Below are positions 43,451-53,640 of a stretch of 64,000 bases of DNA, piece by piece. How positions within the stretch are numbered: the stretch's first letter is position 1; every line of letters begins with the position of its first letter. The notes under the pieces were generated by a model. The model was not told the DNA's origin. It made no database searches and was given only the letters and a program-made list of their open reading frames with translations. Both the position numbers and the translations under genes were made by a program. Source of the DNA: Ruminococcus sp. AF41-9 (GTDB taxonomy: Bacteria; Bacillota; Clostridia; Lachnospirales; Lachnospiraceae). The stretch is taken from the NCBI RefSeq assembly GCF_003477525.1, contig NZ_QUDO01000005.1:67389-131388 (forward strand), read 5' to 3'.

Positions 43451-44803
43451 TTATTTTCTCCTGAATTTCGCAATAAAGAATCCATCTGTCTTATGCACAC
43501 CCGGCAGAAGCTGCAGATAACCCAGTGCTGTACTCTCTGAATGAAGTTCTTCCGGAAGATAAAGATCCAGGCTCTCCAGTTTAAATGGATGGTTGTTCAT
43601 AAACCACAGCATATTTTCCTCGTTTTCTTCCTTTGCAATGGTGCAGGTACTGAATACCAGCACACCGCCCGGTTTCACATATTCGGCAGCCCGGTCCAGA
43701 ATGGTTCTCTGCAGGATCACGATTTCTTCCTGCTTCTGAGGAGTGACTCTGTATTTGATCTCCGGCTTCTTGCCGATGACCCCATAACCGGAGCATGGCA
43801 CATCTGCCAGAACAATGTCTGCCTTTAATTCGGAATCCACATCAAATACCGTGGCATCCATCACTCTTGCCTGCACATTGATGGAATCCGTTCTGTGAAT
43901 GTTTTCTTCGATCAAATCTACCTTGTACTGGCTGATGTCTCTGGCATCCACAGTACCATAATCACCCATTTTGTCGCCCATATGGAGGCTCTTTCCTCCG
44001 GGCGCAGCGCACATGTCGATCACGTAGTCGCCCTTTTTCGGTGCAGCTACTTCGGCAACCAGCATGGAACTTACATCCTGTACCTGAATTTTCCCCTGAA
44101 TAAACGCATCCAGGGCAAGAATATGATTATAATTTGAAATTTCGCAGGCATATGGAAGATATGGTGCCGGTTTTACTTCCACACCCTGATCTGTCAGACT
44201 CTGATAAATCTCTTCCAGAGAATACTTGTGTGTACGGCACCGCACAGTCACCGGTTTCTCTTTCAGAAAATCTGCCAGAATCTTCTCTGTTTTCTCTTCC
44301 CCGTAGTCTTCCAGCCATCTGTTTACCAGTGTTTCCGGCATGGAATACCGCACTGACAGATATCTCACCAGGTTCTTTTCCCTTGATGGAAGCTGCAGGT
44401 TTTTATGCTCCCGGGCAATGGTGCGCAGAACACCGTTGACAAACGGTTTCAGGTTATAAAAGCCTTTTCTCTGTGCCAGTTTCACCGCTTCATTGCAGAC
44501 GGCACTGTCCGGGACACTGTCCATAAATTTAATCTGATATACCGCACTGCGCAGAATCTCTCTGATCACAGGCTTCATCTTATCTACAGTTACTTTGGAA
44601 TAGGAATCAATAATATAGTCGATCAGAATCCGGTATTCCAGTGTTCCTTCGCACACACGGGTAATGAATGCTCTCTCCTGTCTTGGAAGGAACTGATATT
44701 TGGAAAGCGCATTGCGGATTGCAATATGGCTGTGCTTTCCTTCTTCTTCAATTTCCAGTAATATTTCCAGTACCAGTTCTCTGGTATTTATTCCATTAGT
44801 CAC
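43451..44803 (-). CDS. rsmB: 16S rRNA (cytosine967-C5)-methyltransferase RsmB
   Basis: 450 residues starting GTG 44803 (GGAGGAAGAGACC upstream, overlapping the yugP stop by 8 bases). NusB-like N-terminal domain to about residue 140, then a Sun-type methyltransferase: CAAPGGKSLHMGD, LADVPCSGYGVIGKKPE (catalytic Cys) and LVFSTCTIAKEENE (second Cys). Typical length. Confidence 0.96.
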   Translation of the reverse strand: MTNGINTRELVLEILLEIEEEGKHSHIAIRNALSKYQFLPRQERAFITRVCEGTLEYRILIDYIIDSYSKVTVDKMKPVIREILRSAVYQIKFMDSVPDSAVCNEAVKLAQRKGFYNLKPFVNGVLRTIAREHKNLQLPSREKNLVRYLSVRYSMPETLVNRWLEDYGEEKTEKILADFLKEKPVTVRCRTHKYSLEEIYQSLTDQGVEVKPAPYLPYACEISNYNHILALDAFIQGKIQVQDVSSMLVAEVAAPKKGDYVIDMCAAPGGKSLHMGDKMGDYGTVDARDISQYKVDLIEENIHRTDSINVQARVMDATVFDVDSELKADIVLADVPCSGYGVIGKKPEIKYRVTPQKQEEIVILQRTILDRAAEYVKPGGVLVFSTCTIAKEENEENMLWFMNNHPFKLESLDLYLPEELHSESTALGYLQLLPGVHKTDGFFIAKFRRK

Positions 44804-45488
44804 GGTCTCTTCCTCCGGCCAGTATGATCAATCTTAAAAGCTGCAGAATCGAGGATGCCAGTGCTGCCACATAGGTAAGTGCAGCCGCAGTCAGCACCTT
44901 CTTTGCACCTCTGACCTCATCCGTTCCCAGCATTCCGGAACTTCCCAGCATTTTTAATGCTCTGGATGAAGCATTAAATTCCACCGGTAAAGTCACTACC
45001 TGAAAAAGTACAGCCAGTGTAAAAAGCAGGATTCCCAGTGTCAGCAACGGACGGATGGAAAAGATAAGTCCTGCCAGAAACAGCGGCCATGATAAAGTAG
45101 AACCGATATTTGCCGCCGGAACTATGGCGGAGCGGATTGTCAGCGGTGCATAGTTTTGGGCATGCTGGATTGCATGACCACATTCGTGGGCTGCCACACC
45201 GATTGCAGCCACAGAAGTTCTGTCATATACATCCTGGGAAAGAGCCAGTTTCTTTGTGCCTGGATCATAATGATCCGTCAGGCTGCCGGAAATCGGGACC
45301 ACCACAACATCTGTAATTCCTGCCATGCGCAGAATCCTTCTCGCAGCTTCTGCCCCGGTCAGTCCGGAAGCACTGCGTACTCTGCTGTAAATGGCAAAGG
45401 TGCTCTTTACCCTCGCAGACGCAGCCAGAGAAAGGATCATGCCGATGATCAGTAAGATATAAGTTGGATCAAAATAGTATCCGTACAT
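44796..45488 (-). CDS. yugP: Zinc metallopeptidase, YugP family
   Basis: 230 residues from ATG 45488 (AAGGAG, 8 bases upstream). N-terminal MYGYYFDPTYILLIIGMILS helix, then zinc motif HECGHAIQHAQ (about residues 109-119) and three or four further helices (PLFLAGLIF, LGILLFTLAVLFQVV). LPVEFNASSRAL is the family end motif. It is a membrane protease-like protein of unknown substrate. It commonly sits between fmt and rsmB in Clostridia, as here. Confidence 0.92.
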   Translation of the reverse strand: MYGYYFDPTYILLIIGMILSLAASARVKSTFAIYSRVRSASGLTGAEAARRILRMAGITDVVVVPISGSLTDHYDPGTKKLALSQDVYDRTSVAAIGVAAHECGHAIQHAQNYAPLTIRSAIVPAANIGSTLSWPLFLAGLIFSIRPLLTLGILLFTLAVLFQVVTLPVEFNASSRALKMLGSSGMLGTDEVRGAKKVLTAAALTYVAALASSILQLLRLIILAGGRDRD

Positions 45489-45492
45489 ACAA

Positions 45493-46455
45493 TCACTCCT
45501 TATGATCTGTAAAAACAGTTCCCTGCTCCATATGATATCCACGTAAAAATGTCTCTGCATCCATACGTTTCTTACCTTCTAACTGAACCTCTGTCAGAAG
45601 CAGAACGCCCTCTTTGCATGCCACATGGATTCCCGCTTTATCTGTCAGGATCACGGTACCCGGCTGCGCATCAGAAGTTTCCTGGCTCACACTGCTTTTC
45701 CAGACCTTCAGTGTTTTTCCGTTTACAAACGTATAGGCACTTGGCCACGGATTCATTCCTCTGACCAGTCTTTCCAGTGTTTCTGCTGATTTTGTGAAAT
45801 CCAGCAGTCCCATCTGTTTGGTGATCATGGCTGCATAAGGTGTCGGACTTTCTTCCGGCTGTTTCTCTGCCACTGCGGTTCCCTGTTCAATGGACGGCAG
45901 TGTTTTGATCAGAAGCTCTGCGCCTGCCTGTGCCAGTTTTCCGAAAAGACTTCCGCCTGTTTCTTCTTTGTCCAACGGGATCACAATTTGGGAAATCATA
46001 TCTCCGGTATCCAGTCCTTCTCCCATCTGCATGATCGTCACGCCGGATTCTTTTTCCCCGTCAATGACTGCCTGCTGGATCGGAGCTGCACCTCTGTATT
46101 TCGGAAGCAGCGAAGCATGGATATTGATGCATCCAAACTTCGGAAGTTCCAGAATTTCCTTTGGAATGATCTGGCCAAATGCAGCTACGATAATGATATC
46201 CGGATTGATTTCCTTCAGAGTTTCCAGAAATTCTTCATTATTTCTGACTCTTTTCGGCTGGTAAACCGGAATTTCGTGCATCAGTGCTTCTTCCTTTACA
46301 GGAGTCGGCATCAGAGTCTTTCCTCTTCCTTTTGGCTTATCCGGCTGAGTTACCACTGCGGCAACTTCGTATCCGGCTTCCACCAGTGCTTTTAATGGCG
46401 GTACTGCAAAATCAGGAGTACCCATAAATACTGTCTTCATATCCTGTGTCACCAT
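45493..46455 (-). CDS. fmt: Methionyl-tRNA formyltransferase
   Basis: 320 residues; core starts MKTVFMGTPDFAVPPLKAL. FGQIIPKEIL, the folate site region SLLPKYRGAAPIQQAVIDGE, and GVTIMQMGEGLDTGDM are diagnostic. It formylates initiator Met-tRNA. AGGAAAGA favours ATG 46455 (five extra residues); ATG 46440 fits homology but lacks a spaced ribosome site. Its partner def is 56 bases upstream. Confidence 0.96.
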   Translation of the reverse strand: MVTQDMKTVFMGTPDFAVPPLKALVEAGYEVAAVVTQPDKPKGRGKTLMPTPVKEEALMHEIPVYQPKRVRNNEEFLETLKEINPDIIIVAAFGQIIPKEILELPKFGCINIHASLLPKYRGAAPIQQAVIDGEKESGVTIMQMGEGLDTGDMISQIVIPLDKEETGGSLFGKLAQAGAELLIKTLPSIEQGTAVAEKQPEESPTPYAAMITKQMGLLDFTKSAETLERLVRGMNPWPSAYTFVNGKTLKVWKSSVSQETSDAQPGTVILTDKAGIHVACKEGVLLLTEVQLEGKKRMDAETFLRGYHMEQGTVFTDHKE

Positions 46456-46511
46456 TCTTTCCTAATTCTATTCTTCTGTTTCCCCTGCTGGCAATGTACC
46501 GACAGGTTTAT

Positions 46512-46988
46512 TTATTCTTCATCGTCATCATAGGAAACATGATGAAGTTCACCCTCAACCAGTTCTGTATACATATGACCGTCCAGATGATCCAGTTCAT
46601 GGCAGAATGCACGGGCGAGAAGTCCTTCGCCTTCATATTCTACTTCATTCATGTCTTCATCCAGTGCCTTTACTTTTACATAGTTCGGACGTGTTACCTG
46701 ACCTGCCATTCCAGGAACGCTCAAGCATCCTTCATCCCCGGTCTGCTCTCCGGATGTCTCCAGAATCTCCGGATTGATCAGGACGATCGGGCCTTCCCCT
46801 ACATCGATTACCACGATTCGTTTCAGGATTCCAACCTGTGGTGCAGCAAGGCCAACTCCCATCGCATCATACATGGTATCCAGCATATCCTCGATCAGAT
46901 CATGGATACGTGGTGTCATTTTTTCTACAGGTCTGCTGATTTTTGTAAGTACAGAATCGCCTTCTACTCTGATTGTTCTAAGTGCCAT
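46512..46988 (-). CDS. def: Peptide deformylase
   Basis: 158 residues from ATG 46988 (AAAAGGAG upstream). The three metal motifs are GLAAPQVG (about residue 44), EGCLSVPG and HELDHLDGHMY. The length fits a type I-like deformylase. It removes formyl groups from new proteins, following fmt in the pathway. The longer frame to 47045 overlaps priA and was not chosen. Confidence 0.97.
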   Translation of the reverse strand: MALRTIRVEGDSVLTKISRPVEKMTPRIHDLIEDMLDTMYDAMGVGLAAPQVGILKRIVVIDVGEGPIVLINPEILETSGEQTGDEGCLSVPGMAGQVTRPNYVKVKALDEDMNEVEYEGEGLLARAFCHELDHLDGHMYTELVEGELHHVSYDDDEE

Positions 46989-47031
46989 TTTTTCTTCTCC
47001 TTTTCTCATATCCCAGTGTGCCAACCGTACA

Positions 47032-49251
47032 CTAGCTAAAATCAAACTGTATATATAATTTCCGGAAACCGGAATTTATCTCTATGTATTTTTCAAGCTG
47101 ATCCTTAATCCGGACCAGCGTTTCCTGTTTTTCGTGTTTCAAGTAAATCACCTGTCTGTAAATATCTTTTACCTTGCCTACGCTTGCATAGGCAGGACCG
47201 ATCACATGCAGATCCTTTTCCTTATAAACTCTGTGAATGTAAAGTTCCAGATAATGCATGGCCTGTACCAGCAGTTCTTCCTCCGGGCAGGAACCCAGAA
47301 CTGCCATCATATGGGAAGCCGGCGGATAATCCAGAAGCATGCGGTAGCTCATCTCTTCCTGATAAAAAGCTTCATAATCCTGTACTGCCGCAGCCTGAAT
47401 ACTGTAATGATCCGGATGATATGTCTGGATCACTGCTTCTCCGGGCTTGTTTCCTCTCCCGCCGCGTCCCACTGCCTGGCAGAGGAGCTGGAAAGTTCTC
47501 TCACTGCACCGGTAGTCCTCTGCATTCAGAGACAGATCTGCTGCTACAATCCCAACCAGCGTGACATCCGGAAAATCATGTCCTTTTACGATCATCTGCG
47601 TCCCGATCAGAACATCCGCCTCATGTGAAGCAAACGCTGACAGAATCTTTTCGTAACTGCCTTTCGTTCTGGTGGTGTCAAAATCCATCCTAAGTGTCCG
47701 TACTCCCGGAAAAGCTTCTTTTACTACCTTCTCGATCTGCTGCGTTCCTGCCTTAAATCCTCCGATATAAGGAGAACCGCACACCGGACATGCCTGTGGT
47801 TTTACAGTTTCATAGCCACAGTAATGGCAGAGAAGCCTGCCGTTATTATGCTCTGACAGAGACACATCACAGTGCGGACATTTCATTACCTGCCCGCAGG
47901 AGCGGCAGGAAACAAATCCTGCATACCCTCTCCGGTTCAGGAACAGGATGATCTGTTCCCTTTTCTCCAGACGGTCTTTCATCGCTTCTTTCAGCTTTCT
48001 GCTTAAAACAGAACGGTTCCCTGCCTTTAATTCTTCCCTTAAATCCACAACAGATACCTGAGGCATCGGACGATCCTGATATCTGGACTGAAGTTTCACC
48101 AGCCCATAGGTTCCTTCCATTGCCTTATGATAAGCCTCCAGGGAAGGGGTCGCAGAACCCAGAACAACTCTTGCATGTTCCAGTCTCGCCCGTTCTACAG
48201 CAGTTTCCCTTGCATGATAGCGGGGACTGTTCTCACTCTTGTAACTGGATTCATGTTCCTCATCGATCACGATCAGTCCCAGATTGGCAAACGGCGTAAA
48301 CAGTGCCGAGCGTGGTCCCACCATCACCTGCACTTCCCCCCGTCTTGCCCGTTTAAACTGATCATACCGTTCTCCCTGAGACTGTCTGGAATTGATCACA
48401 GATACCTTTTCGCCAAACCGTGCGTAAAACCGCCTCACTGTCTGATATGTCAGTGCGATCTCCGGGATCAGAATGATCGCCTGTTGTCCCTGATCCAGAA
48501 CGGTTTCGATCAGCTTCATATAAACCTGTGTCTTTCCGCTCCCGGTCACGCCTTCGATCAGCACAGGACGCGGCGTTTCTTTTTCCCATTCTCTCAGGAT
48601 TTCCCGGACTGCCGTCTCCTGTTCCGGAGTCAGCGGCAGTTCTTCTTCCAGCCTCAGTTTTTCTGTATCCAGGGAATTGCGCAGAAGTTCTTCATATTCT
48701 ATGGATATGATTCCCTGCTCAGTCATCTTCTTTACCACAGAAGTAGTTGCCCCCAGTTCTTTGGAAGCATAGGAAACATCCAGCCTCGGTTCTTTCAGAA
48801 GTTTCCGAAGAAGTCTGGTCCTTGCCTTAAACCGCGTTTTTTCCAGTTCTTCCAGAAGTTTTTCCGCTTCTTCTCTGGAAATTTTCAGGCAGAGGTAACG
48901 TTTCTCTTTTGCCTTCATCTTCTCCTGAATCGGAAGGACGGTTTTCAACGCCTGGATCATGGTAGAACCATAATTCTCTCTCATCCATGCAGCCAGTGCG
49001 ATCAGACGGGATTCTGTCGTTTCCTCCGCACTGCTGATCCCGCAGATATTTTTTAACCTGGCGGGGTCCACCTTTGGTTCTCTTGTCAGACCGGTCACGT
49101 ATCCTTTACGGAGCTGATTTCCGTTTCCAAAGGGGATGGATACCACCATCCCCACTTTAATCTCTTTTTCCAGTTCTTCCGGTACACGGTATTGAAAACT
49201 TCTGTCCAGCTTCTCACTGGAAATATCTATGATGATATCTGCAAAAATCAT
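47032..49251 (-). CDS. priA: Primosomal protein N' (PriA helicase)
   Basis: 739 residues. N-terminal DNA-binding domain (FADIIIDISSEKLDRSFQYRVP), Walker A GVTGSGKTQVYMK (about residue 230), DEEH, GSATPSLEA, and eight Cys of the zinc sites (CRSCGQVMKCPHCD, CHYCG, CPVCGSP). Motif VI reads QAVGRGGRG, where many have QVAGRAGR. It restarts stalled forks. The ribosome site is GGAGAGACTT before ATG. It is the first gene of the operon down to thiN, 69 bases after murE. Confidence 0.96.
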   Translation of the reverse strand: MIFADIIIDISSEKLDRSFQYRVPEELEKEIKVGMVVSIPFGNGNQLRKGYVTGLTREPKVDPARLKNICGISSAEETTESRLIALAAWMRENYGSTMIQALKTVLPIQEKMKAKEKRYLCLKISREEAEKLLEELEKTRFKARTRLLRKLLKEPRLDVSYASKELGATTSVVKKMTEQGIISIEYEELLRNSLDTEKLRLEEELPLTPEQETAVREILREWEKETPRPVLIEGVTGSGKTQVYMKLIETVLDQGQQAIILIPEIALTYQTVRRFYARFGEKVSVINSRQSQGERYDQFKRARRGEVQVMVGPRSALFTPFANLGLIVIDEEHESSYKSENSPRYHARETAVERARLEHARVVLGSATPSLEAYHKAMEGTYGLVKLQSRYQDRPMPQVSVVDLREELKAGNRSVLSRKLKEAMKDRLEKREQIILFLNRRGYAGFVSCRSCGQVMKCPHCDVSLSEHNNGRLLCHYCGYETVKPQACPVCGSPYIGGFKAGTQQIEKVVKEAFPGVRTLRMDFDTTRTKGSYEKILSAFASHEADVLIGTQMIVKGHDFPDVTLVGIVAADLSLNAEDYRCSERTFQLLCQAVGRGGRGNKPGEAVIQTYHPDHYSIQAAAVQDYEAFYQEEMSYRMLLDYPPASHMMAVLGSCPEEELLVQAMHYLELYIHRVYKEKDLHVIGPAYASVGKVKDIYRQVIYLKHEKQETLVRIKDQLEKYIEINSGFRKLYIQFDFS

Positions 49252-49320
49252 AAGTCTCTCCGTCCTGTCTCATCCGGGAGCTGATGTGTCAGCAAATGCT
49301 CTGCCAACACGAATCCCAGA

Positions 49321-50777
49321 TTATTTACCTGCAAGAATATCTGCGATCAGGACTCTCTCATCCATCGGATATTTCTTACCTTTGATCTCCTGATAATCTT
49401 CATGACCCTTACCCGCAAGTACGATGATATCACCCGGCTCTCCATGATGGATCGCATAGGCAATGGCTTCTTTTCGGTCAATGATCTCTACATATTTACC
49501 GTCTGTTTTCGCCATACCCACTTTGATGTCATCAATGATCGCCTGTGGTTCTTCATTTCTCGGGTTATCGGAAGTGATGATCGTCAGGTCTGCCAGCTTG
49601 CCGGAAACCTCGCCCATCTCATAGCGGCGGATTTTGGAACGGTTTCCTCCGCACCCGAACAGGCATACCAGTCTGTGTGATGATACTCTCTCAGCGTACT
49701 CAGAAGGCTCTCGAGTGCCATGGCATTGTGTGCATAATCGATCATCAGTGTAAAGTCATCAGAAACCTTCACCATCTCGATACGTCCTTTTACCTTTGCC
49801 ACTTTCAGAGCTTTGAGGATATTTTCCTCGGAAACTTTAAAATGACGGCAGATTGCAATGGCTGTCAGGGAATTGTAAATGCTGAATTTACCCGGAATAT
49901 CAATCTCCACATGGAAATCCAGAAGTCCTTTCAGATGATAGGAAATTCCCAGATAACCTTTACCGCCAACCAGCTTCGCATCTTCTGCACGAAGGTCTGC
50001 TTCCGGTGAAAATCCATAAGTTTCCAGACTGCAGGTATGTCCTTCGATGATTCTGTCAAAATGTTCATCATCTCTGTTTACAATGCCCACTTTGCACTGT
50101 TTCAGAAGCAGAGATTTGCATCTGAGATAATCATCAAAATCCTTGTGTTCATTTGGTCCGATATGATCCGGCTCAATGTTGGTAAAAATACCAAAATCAA
50201 AAATAAATCCCTGCGTTCTGTGAAGCATCAGTCCCTGTGAGGAAACTTCCATAACCACACAGTCGCATCCGGCTTCCACCATCTCATGGAAATATTCCTG
50301 GATCACATAAGATTCCGGTGTTGTGTTCTTCGCGGGAATAACCTTGTCACCGATGATCGCCTCGATGGTTCCGATCAGACCTACTTTATATCCGGCATTT
50401 TCCAGAATGGATTTTACCATATAAGTGGTAGTTGTTTTTCCCTTGGTTCCGGTGATACCGATTGTTTTCAGTTTTTCCGCAGGATATCCAAAATATGCAG
50501 CGGAAATAAATGCCATGGCATAGCGGGAATCTTTTACCAGGATAACGGTAACATCTTCCGGTGCTTCCACAGCTTCTTCCACAACCAGAACTTTCGCTCC
50601 TTTTGCAATGACATCCGGAACAAATTTATGCCCGTCTACAACTGCGCCACGGATACAGATAAAAAGAGAACCTTCTTCTACTTTTCTGGAATCGTAGATC
50701 ACATTCTTGACTTCCTGCTCTGTGCTTCCCTGAAGACAGGTATATTCCAGGCGTTCCAATAAGGATATTAATTTCAT
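49321..50777 (-). pseudogene. murE: UDP-MurNAc-tripeptide synthetase MurE, broken by one 1-base deletion (probable sequencing error)
   Basis: Frames 49584-50777 and 49321-49617 together encode a normal MurE. ITGTKGKTTTTYMVKSI (ATP site), NTTPESYVIQEYF, VMEVSSQGL, NIEPDHIGPNEH, the carbamylated Lys in YLRCKSLLLKQ, DYAHNAMALESLL, then after the break MGEVSGKLADLTIITSDNPR and GHEDYQEI. DNPR indicates meso-diaminopimelate addition. Restoring one base near 49673 gives EYHHT-RLVCLFGCGGNRSKIRRYEMGE, the family's conserved block. MurE is essential, so the break is most likely an assembly error. GGAGG precedes ATG 50777. Confidence 0.9.
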
Positions 50778-50783
50778 ATTCAT

Positions 50784-51110
50784 CCTCCATATAACCTAAT
50801 TTTGATATCGTTTTTACAGCAAACGATAACTTTTTTCCCAGCCGTCCCGGGACCAGATATCCGCTTGTTTATCTGTCTTCAGGGGCGGAGGTGTTGCTGA
50901 TTCATATATCAGGGCAGAGTCAAAACCCTGCCGTCGTCTATATCTATATAAGAATAGCACACCTACCCCCTCGTTTCAATGTCGTTTTTCCCTTATTTTT
51001 TCAACTACACTGCTGTTTCATCCGCTCGCCAAAACACCTTACAGGATAGCAGCAGCGAACAGTAACCCGGTTATCACTGATTGCTCTATGTCTGATAACT
51101 TCCGGTTCTT
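50784..51110. other. 327-base gap before murE
   Basis: No gene. A stem-loop at 51067-51105 (CCGGTTATCA with TGATAACTTCCGG) follows the surface-protein stop; no T-run, so it may only protect the 3' end. GGCAG...CTGCC forms a small hairpin near 50911-50930. The right part is T-rich with a CGAACAGTAAC segment like those in other gaps. Confidence 0.5.
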
Positions 51111-53237
51111 TTACAGATTTTTCATGGATTTTCTTTTCAGTAATGCCCCACTGATTCCTGATATGACTGCAAAAATTCCTATAATAAGAAACTTCTCCGT
51201 TTCTGTCTCATCACCGGTCTTTGGTTTTGATGCGGCTGCATAGGCATTTCCGGTTTTTGCACCATAGCCGCTGTCGTAAGACTGATATGCCGGAGTCGGA
51301 GTCAATACCGGAAACATCGTTGGAGTTGGTGTGAGCGTTGTTTCCGGGGCATTTACAGTCAGATTGGACTGAGAACGGATCGTCTCCGAGCCTGTTTCAT
51401 CAGAAATTACAGAAACTTCATTTACCAGTTCCTGGTTTGCAAAATACTGTGGAAGTGTCACTGTCGCATACAGGGCAAACGCTTCTCCCGGTGCGATCTG
51501 AGGAATCAGTGCCTGTGTCCTTGTACTGTTCAGAGTCACACCTTCCTTTTGTACAAACTGTGCCTGAATATTCGCATTCAGAAACCGCTCTGTGCTGAGA
51601 ACCGAATGAAGGGTTCGTTCGCCTGTATTTCGGATGCAGATCTGGTAGGTGATGGTTTCACCCGGATATGTTTCTTTTCTGTCAGCCGTCTTTTCCACCT
51701 CAAATGCTGCCTTCAGTGCCGCTGCTGTAATTTTCGCAGAAGTCTGACACCCGATATTCTCCTCTTTCCCCGGATGTTTCGCCTTCACTGTCACTGTATG
51801 AAGAATGTCACCGGACTGTTCCTCAGTAAGCTGAAGAGTCAGCCGGACTGTTCTTTTTTCTCCCGGGTTCAGTTTCTCAAGAATCCCCTGCATCCCATTC
51901 ACCTGAAATCCCTGTTCGTATTCCCACACTGCTTTTACATCATTCAGAGAAAAAGTACTGGAAATCTCAATGTTTTCCAACGGCAGTTTTCCTGTATTTT
52001 CCATCTGTAATACATATCCGGCTGACTGTCCTGCACGTATCTGTTCCTCATCAGCCTGTAAAGCCGCCGACAATCCCGCTTCAGCCGCCTTCACAGAGAG
52101 CTTCTCAGACGGGCACTCATCCAGAACCGTATCCATTTCCCCCGCAGAACCATAACGCCAGAAGTAAGTTCCCATTCCTGCCCTGTCTTTCTGTAATGGC
52201 TCATCCTGACACACAGGATAAGATACAGATACCGCACAGACCTGATATTCCTCTCTCAGCACAACCGGAAAGGTAACCTGAAAGGAATCTTCTGTCTCTT
52301 CTGAAATCTCCACCGGATAATTCAGCTTTGTCAGTTCTGTTTTCTCACCCTTCTGATTTCGGATCACAACAGTTTCCATCTGTATTCCCGCCGGAACCTG
52401 CGCTTCTTCTATCTGGAAATATTCGGAAAGACAGGCAGTAAGAAAATATTTTTCCGGTTCTCCTTCTGACAGTTCAATCGTTCCTTCAGAAAGTAAACCT
52501 TCCAGTTCTTCCATTCCATCCAGTTCTTCTACCCGATCGTAACCTTCTTCCTGATTTCCGCTGTCTTCCCATTTGAAATCTGTTCTATTTGTATCGCTTG
52601 TATTTATATCTACTGTATCTATATCTGCTGCATTCATATCCACTGTATCTATATCTACTGCATTTGTATCTACTGCATCTATATCTGCCTCATCTATACC
52701 TGCTATATCTATATCCTCGTAGTTTCCATTTTCCAGATTATCGCTGTTTCCGCAGGTGTCCATTTCTTCCATACTTTCCACAGACATGCTCTCACTGAAA
52801 TTTACAGAATCCTCAAAATTTTCCACAGGACTCACAGGTTCCATAGACTCCATCCCCATGTCCCGGCCAGTTCCCATCACCGGATATCCTGTCTCTATAT
52901 GCTCTGCACTTTCTTCTGCCAGTTCCAGAGCCTCCAGTTCTTCCGGCGGGATCATATCTTCTCTCTGGGTTTCATCCCATATATTTCCCGCGCTTTCTAC
53001 CTGCACAGCCTGACGCAGCGTGTGCAGACCGCTGACTTTAATCTGAAGCTGCGCTTTAAAATGCGCCTCATCTGTCCAGACTGTGCTCTGTTCCAGCCTG
53101 ACAGAATCCGAAAATCCATCTGCCAGCTCTGCTGCCCTGATCCCCACACTTTCGTTCCATAAACTGCCAGCCATTCCTGTCACAAGAACTGCTGCCAGAG
53201 TAACCGACTGTAACTGATTCCATATTCTTTTTTTCAT
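51111..53237 (-). CDS. Large surface protein with Asp-rich repeats, DUF11-like domains and a sortase-type tail
   Basis: 708 residues. Signal peptide (MKKRIWNQLQSVTLAAVLVT...), then an acidic Glu/Asp/Met-rich region (residues about 95-250) with tandem units of the form DIDTVDMNAADIDTVDINTS. A domain without a recognised family follows, then two beta-rich repeats resembling DUF11/CARDB adhesin stalk units (AGQSAGYVLQMENTGKLPLE and YPGETITYQICIRNTGERTL). A Thr/Pro spacer (TLTPTPTMFPVLTPTP) leads to the end KPKTGDETETEKFLIIGIFA...LKRKSMKNL. The end has the architecture of a sortase substrate (xPxTG, helix, basic tail) but with K instead of L. Probably wall-anchored; partner unknown. GGGAG precedes the ATG. 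Confidence 0.8.
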   Translation of the reverse strand: MKKRIWNQLQSVTLAAVLVTGMAGSLWNESVGIRAAELADGFSDSVRLEQSTVWTDEAHFKAQLQIKVSGLHTLRQAVQVESAGNIWDETQREDMIPPEELEALELAEESAEHIETGYPVMGTGRDMGMESMEPVSPVENFEDSVNFSESMSVESMEEMDTCGNSDNLENGNYEDIDIAGIDEADIDAVDTNAVDIDTVDMNAADIDTVDINTSDTNRTDFKWEDSGNQEEGYDRVEELDGMEELEGLLSEGTIELSEGEPEKYFLTACLSEYFQIEEAQVPAGIQMETVVIRNQKGEKTELTKLNYPVEISEETEDSFQVTFPVVLREEYQVCAVSVSYPVCQDEPLQKDRAGMGTYFWRYGSAGEMDTVLDECPSEKLSVKAAEAGLSAALQADEEQIRAGQSAGYVLQMENTGKLPLENIEISSTFSLNDVKAVWEYEQGFQVNGMQGILEKLNPGEKRTVRLTLQLTEEQSGDILHTVTVKAKHPGKEENIGCQTSAKITAAALKAAFEVEKTADRKETYPGETITYQICIRNTGERTLHSVLSTERFLNANIQAQFVQKEGVTLNSTRTQALIPQIAPGEAFALYATVTLPQYFANQELVNEVSVISDETGSETIRSQSNLTVNAPETTLTPTPTMFPVLTPTPAYQSYDSGYGAKTGNAYAAASKPKTGDETETEKFLIIGIFAVISGISGALLKRKSMKNL

Positions 53238-53640
53238 ATTCCCGTTCTCCCGAAATAATATTTATGATTTACTCTCTTCCAGCCAGTCTCCTGCCTGTTT
53301 TATCTTCGGAATTTCAGTATTTTCATCTATGGCAATTCCATAAAACAGCTTACACAGCCATACGCATCTCCCCCTTTACAAAAAAGCACTTCTCAAACTT
53401 AAAATTTAAAAATAAAAAATGAAATAGCAGCACCGACCGGTGCATGAAAAGATAACATTTCTACAGAACGCAGAAATGAATGAACAATAAATGTTTACGT
53501 GTTCCACTTTAGCACTTCCCGCTCAGGAAAGCAAGCAGAGTTTATAATTACAGAATTATTTTAAGATTTGTTTATAAATTTTCTGTTTCTTTTAGAATTC
53601 GGACATACTTTCAACATATTTTCCCTATATAATAGGTTTT
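53238..53640. other. AT-rich gap upstream of the surface-protein gene
   Basis: No coding frame of note. CTATGGCAATTCCATAAAAC (53326-53345) faintly resembles the 21102-21152 repeat. The region should hold the promoter of the surface-protein gene; no clear one was fixed. Confidence 0.4.

Noticed and set aside
52580..52730. CRISPR array
   Set aside because: The repeats are short, adjacent and in frame within a gene, with no spacers.
52589..52798. Plus-strand frame rich in Leu/Tyr repeats (LYLYLLHLYLL)
   Set aside because: It is the reverse reading of the Asp-rich tandem repeat in the surface-protein gene.
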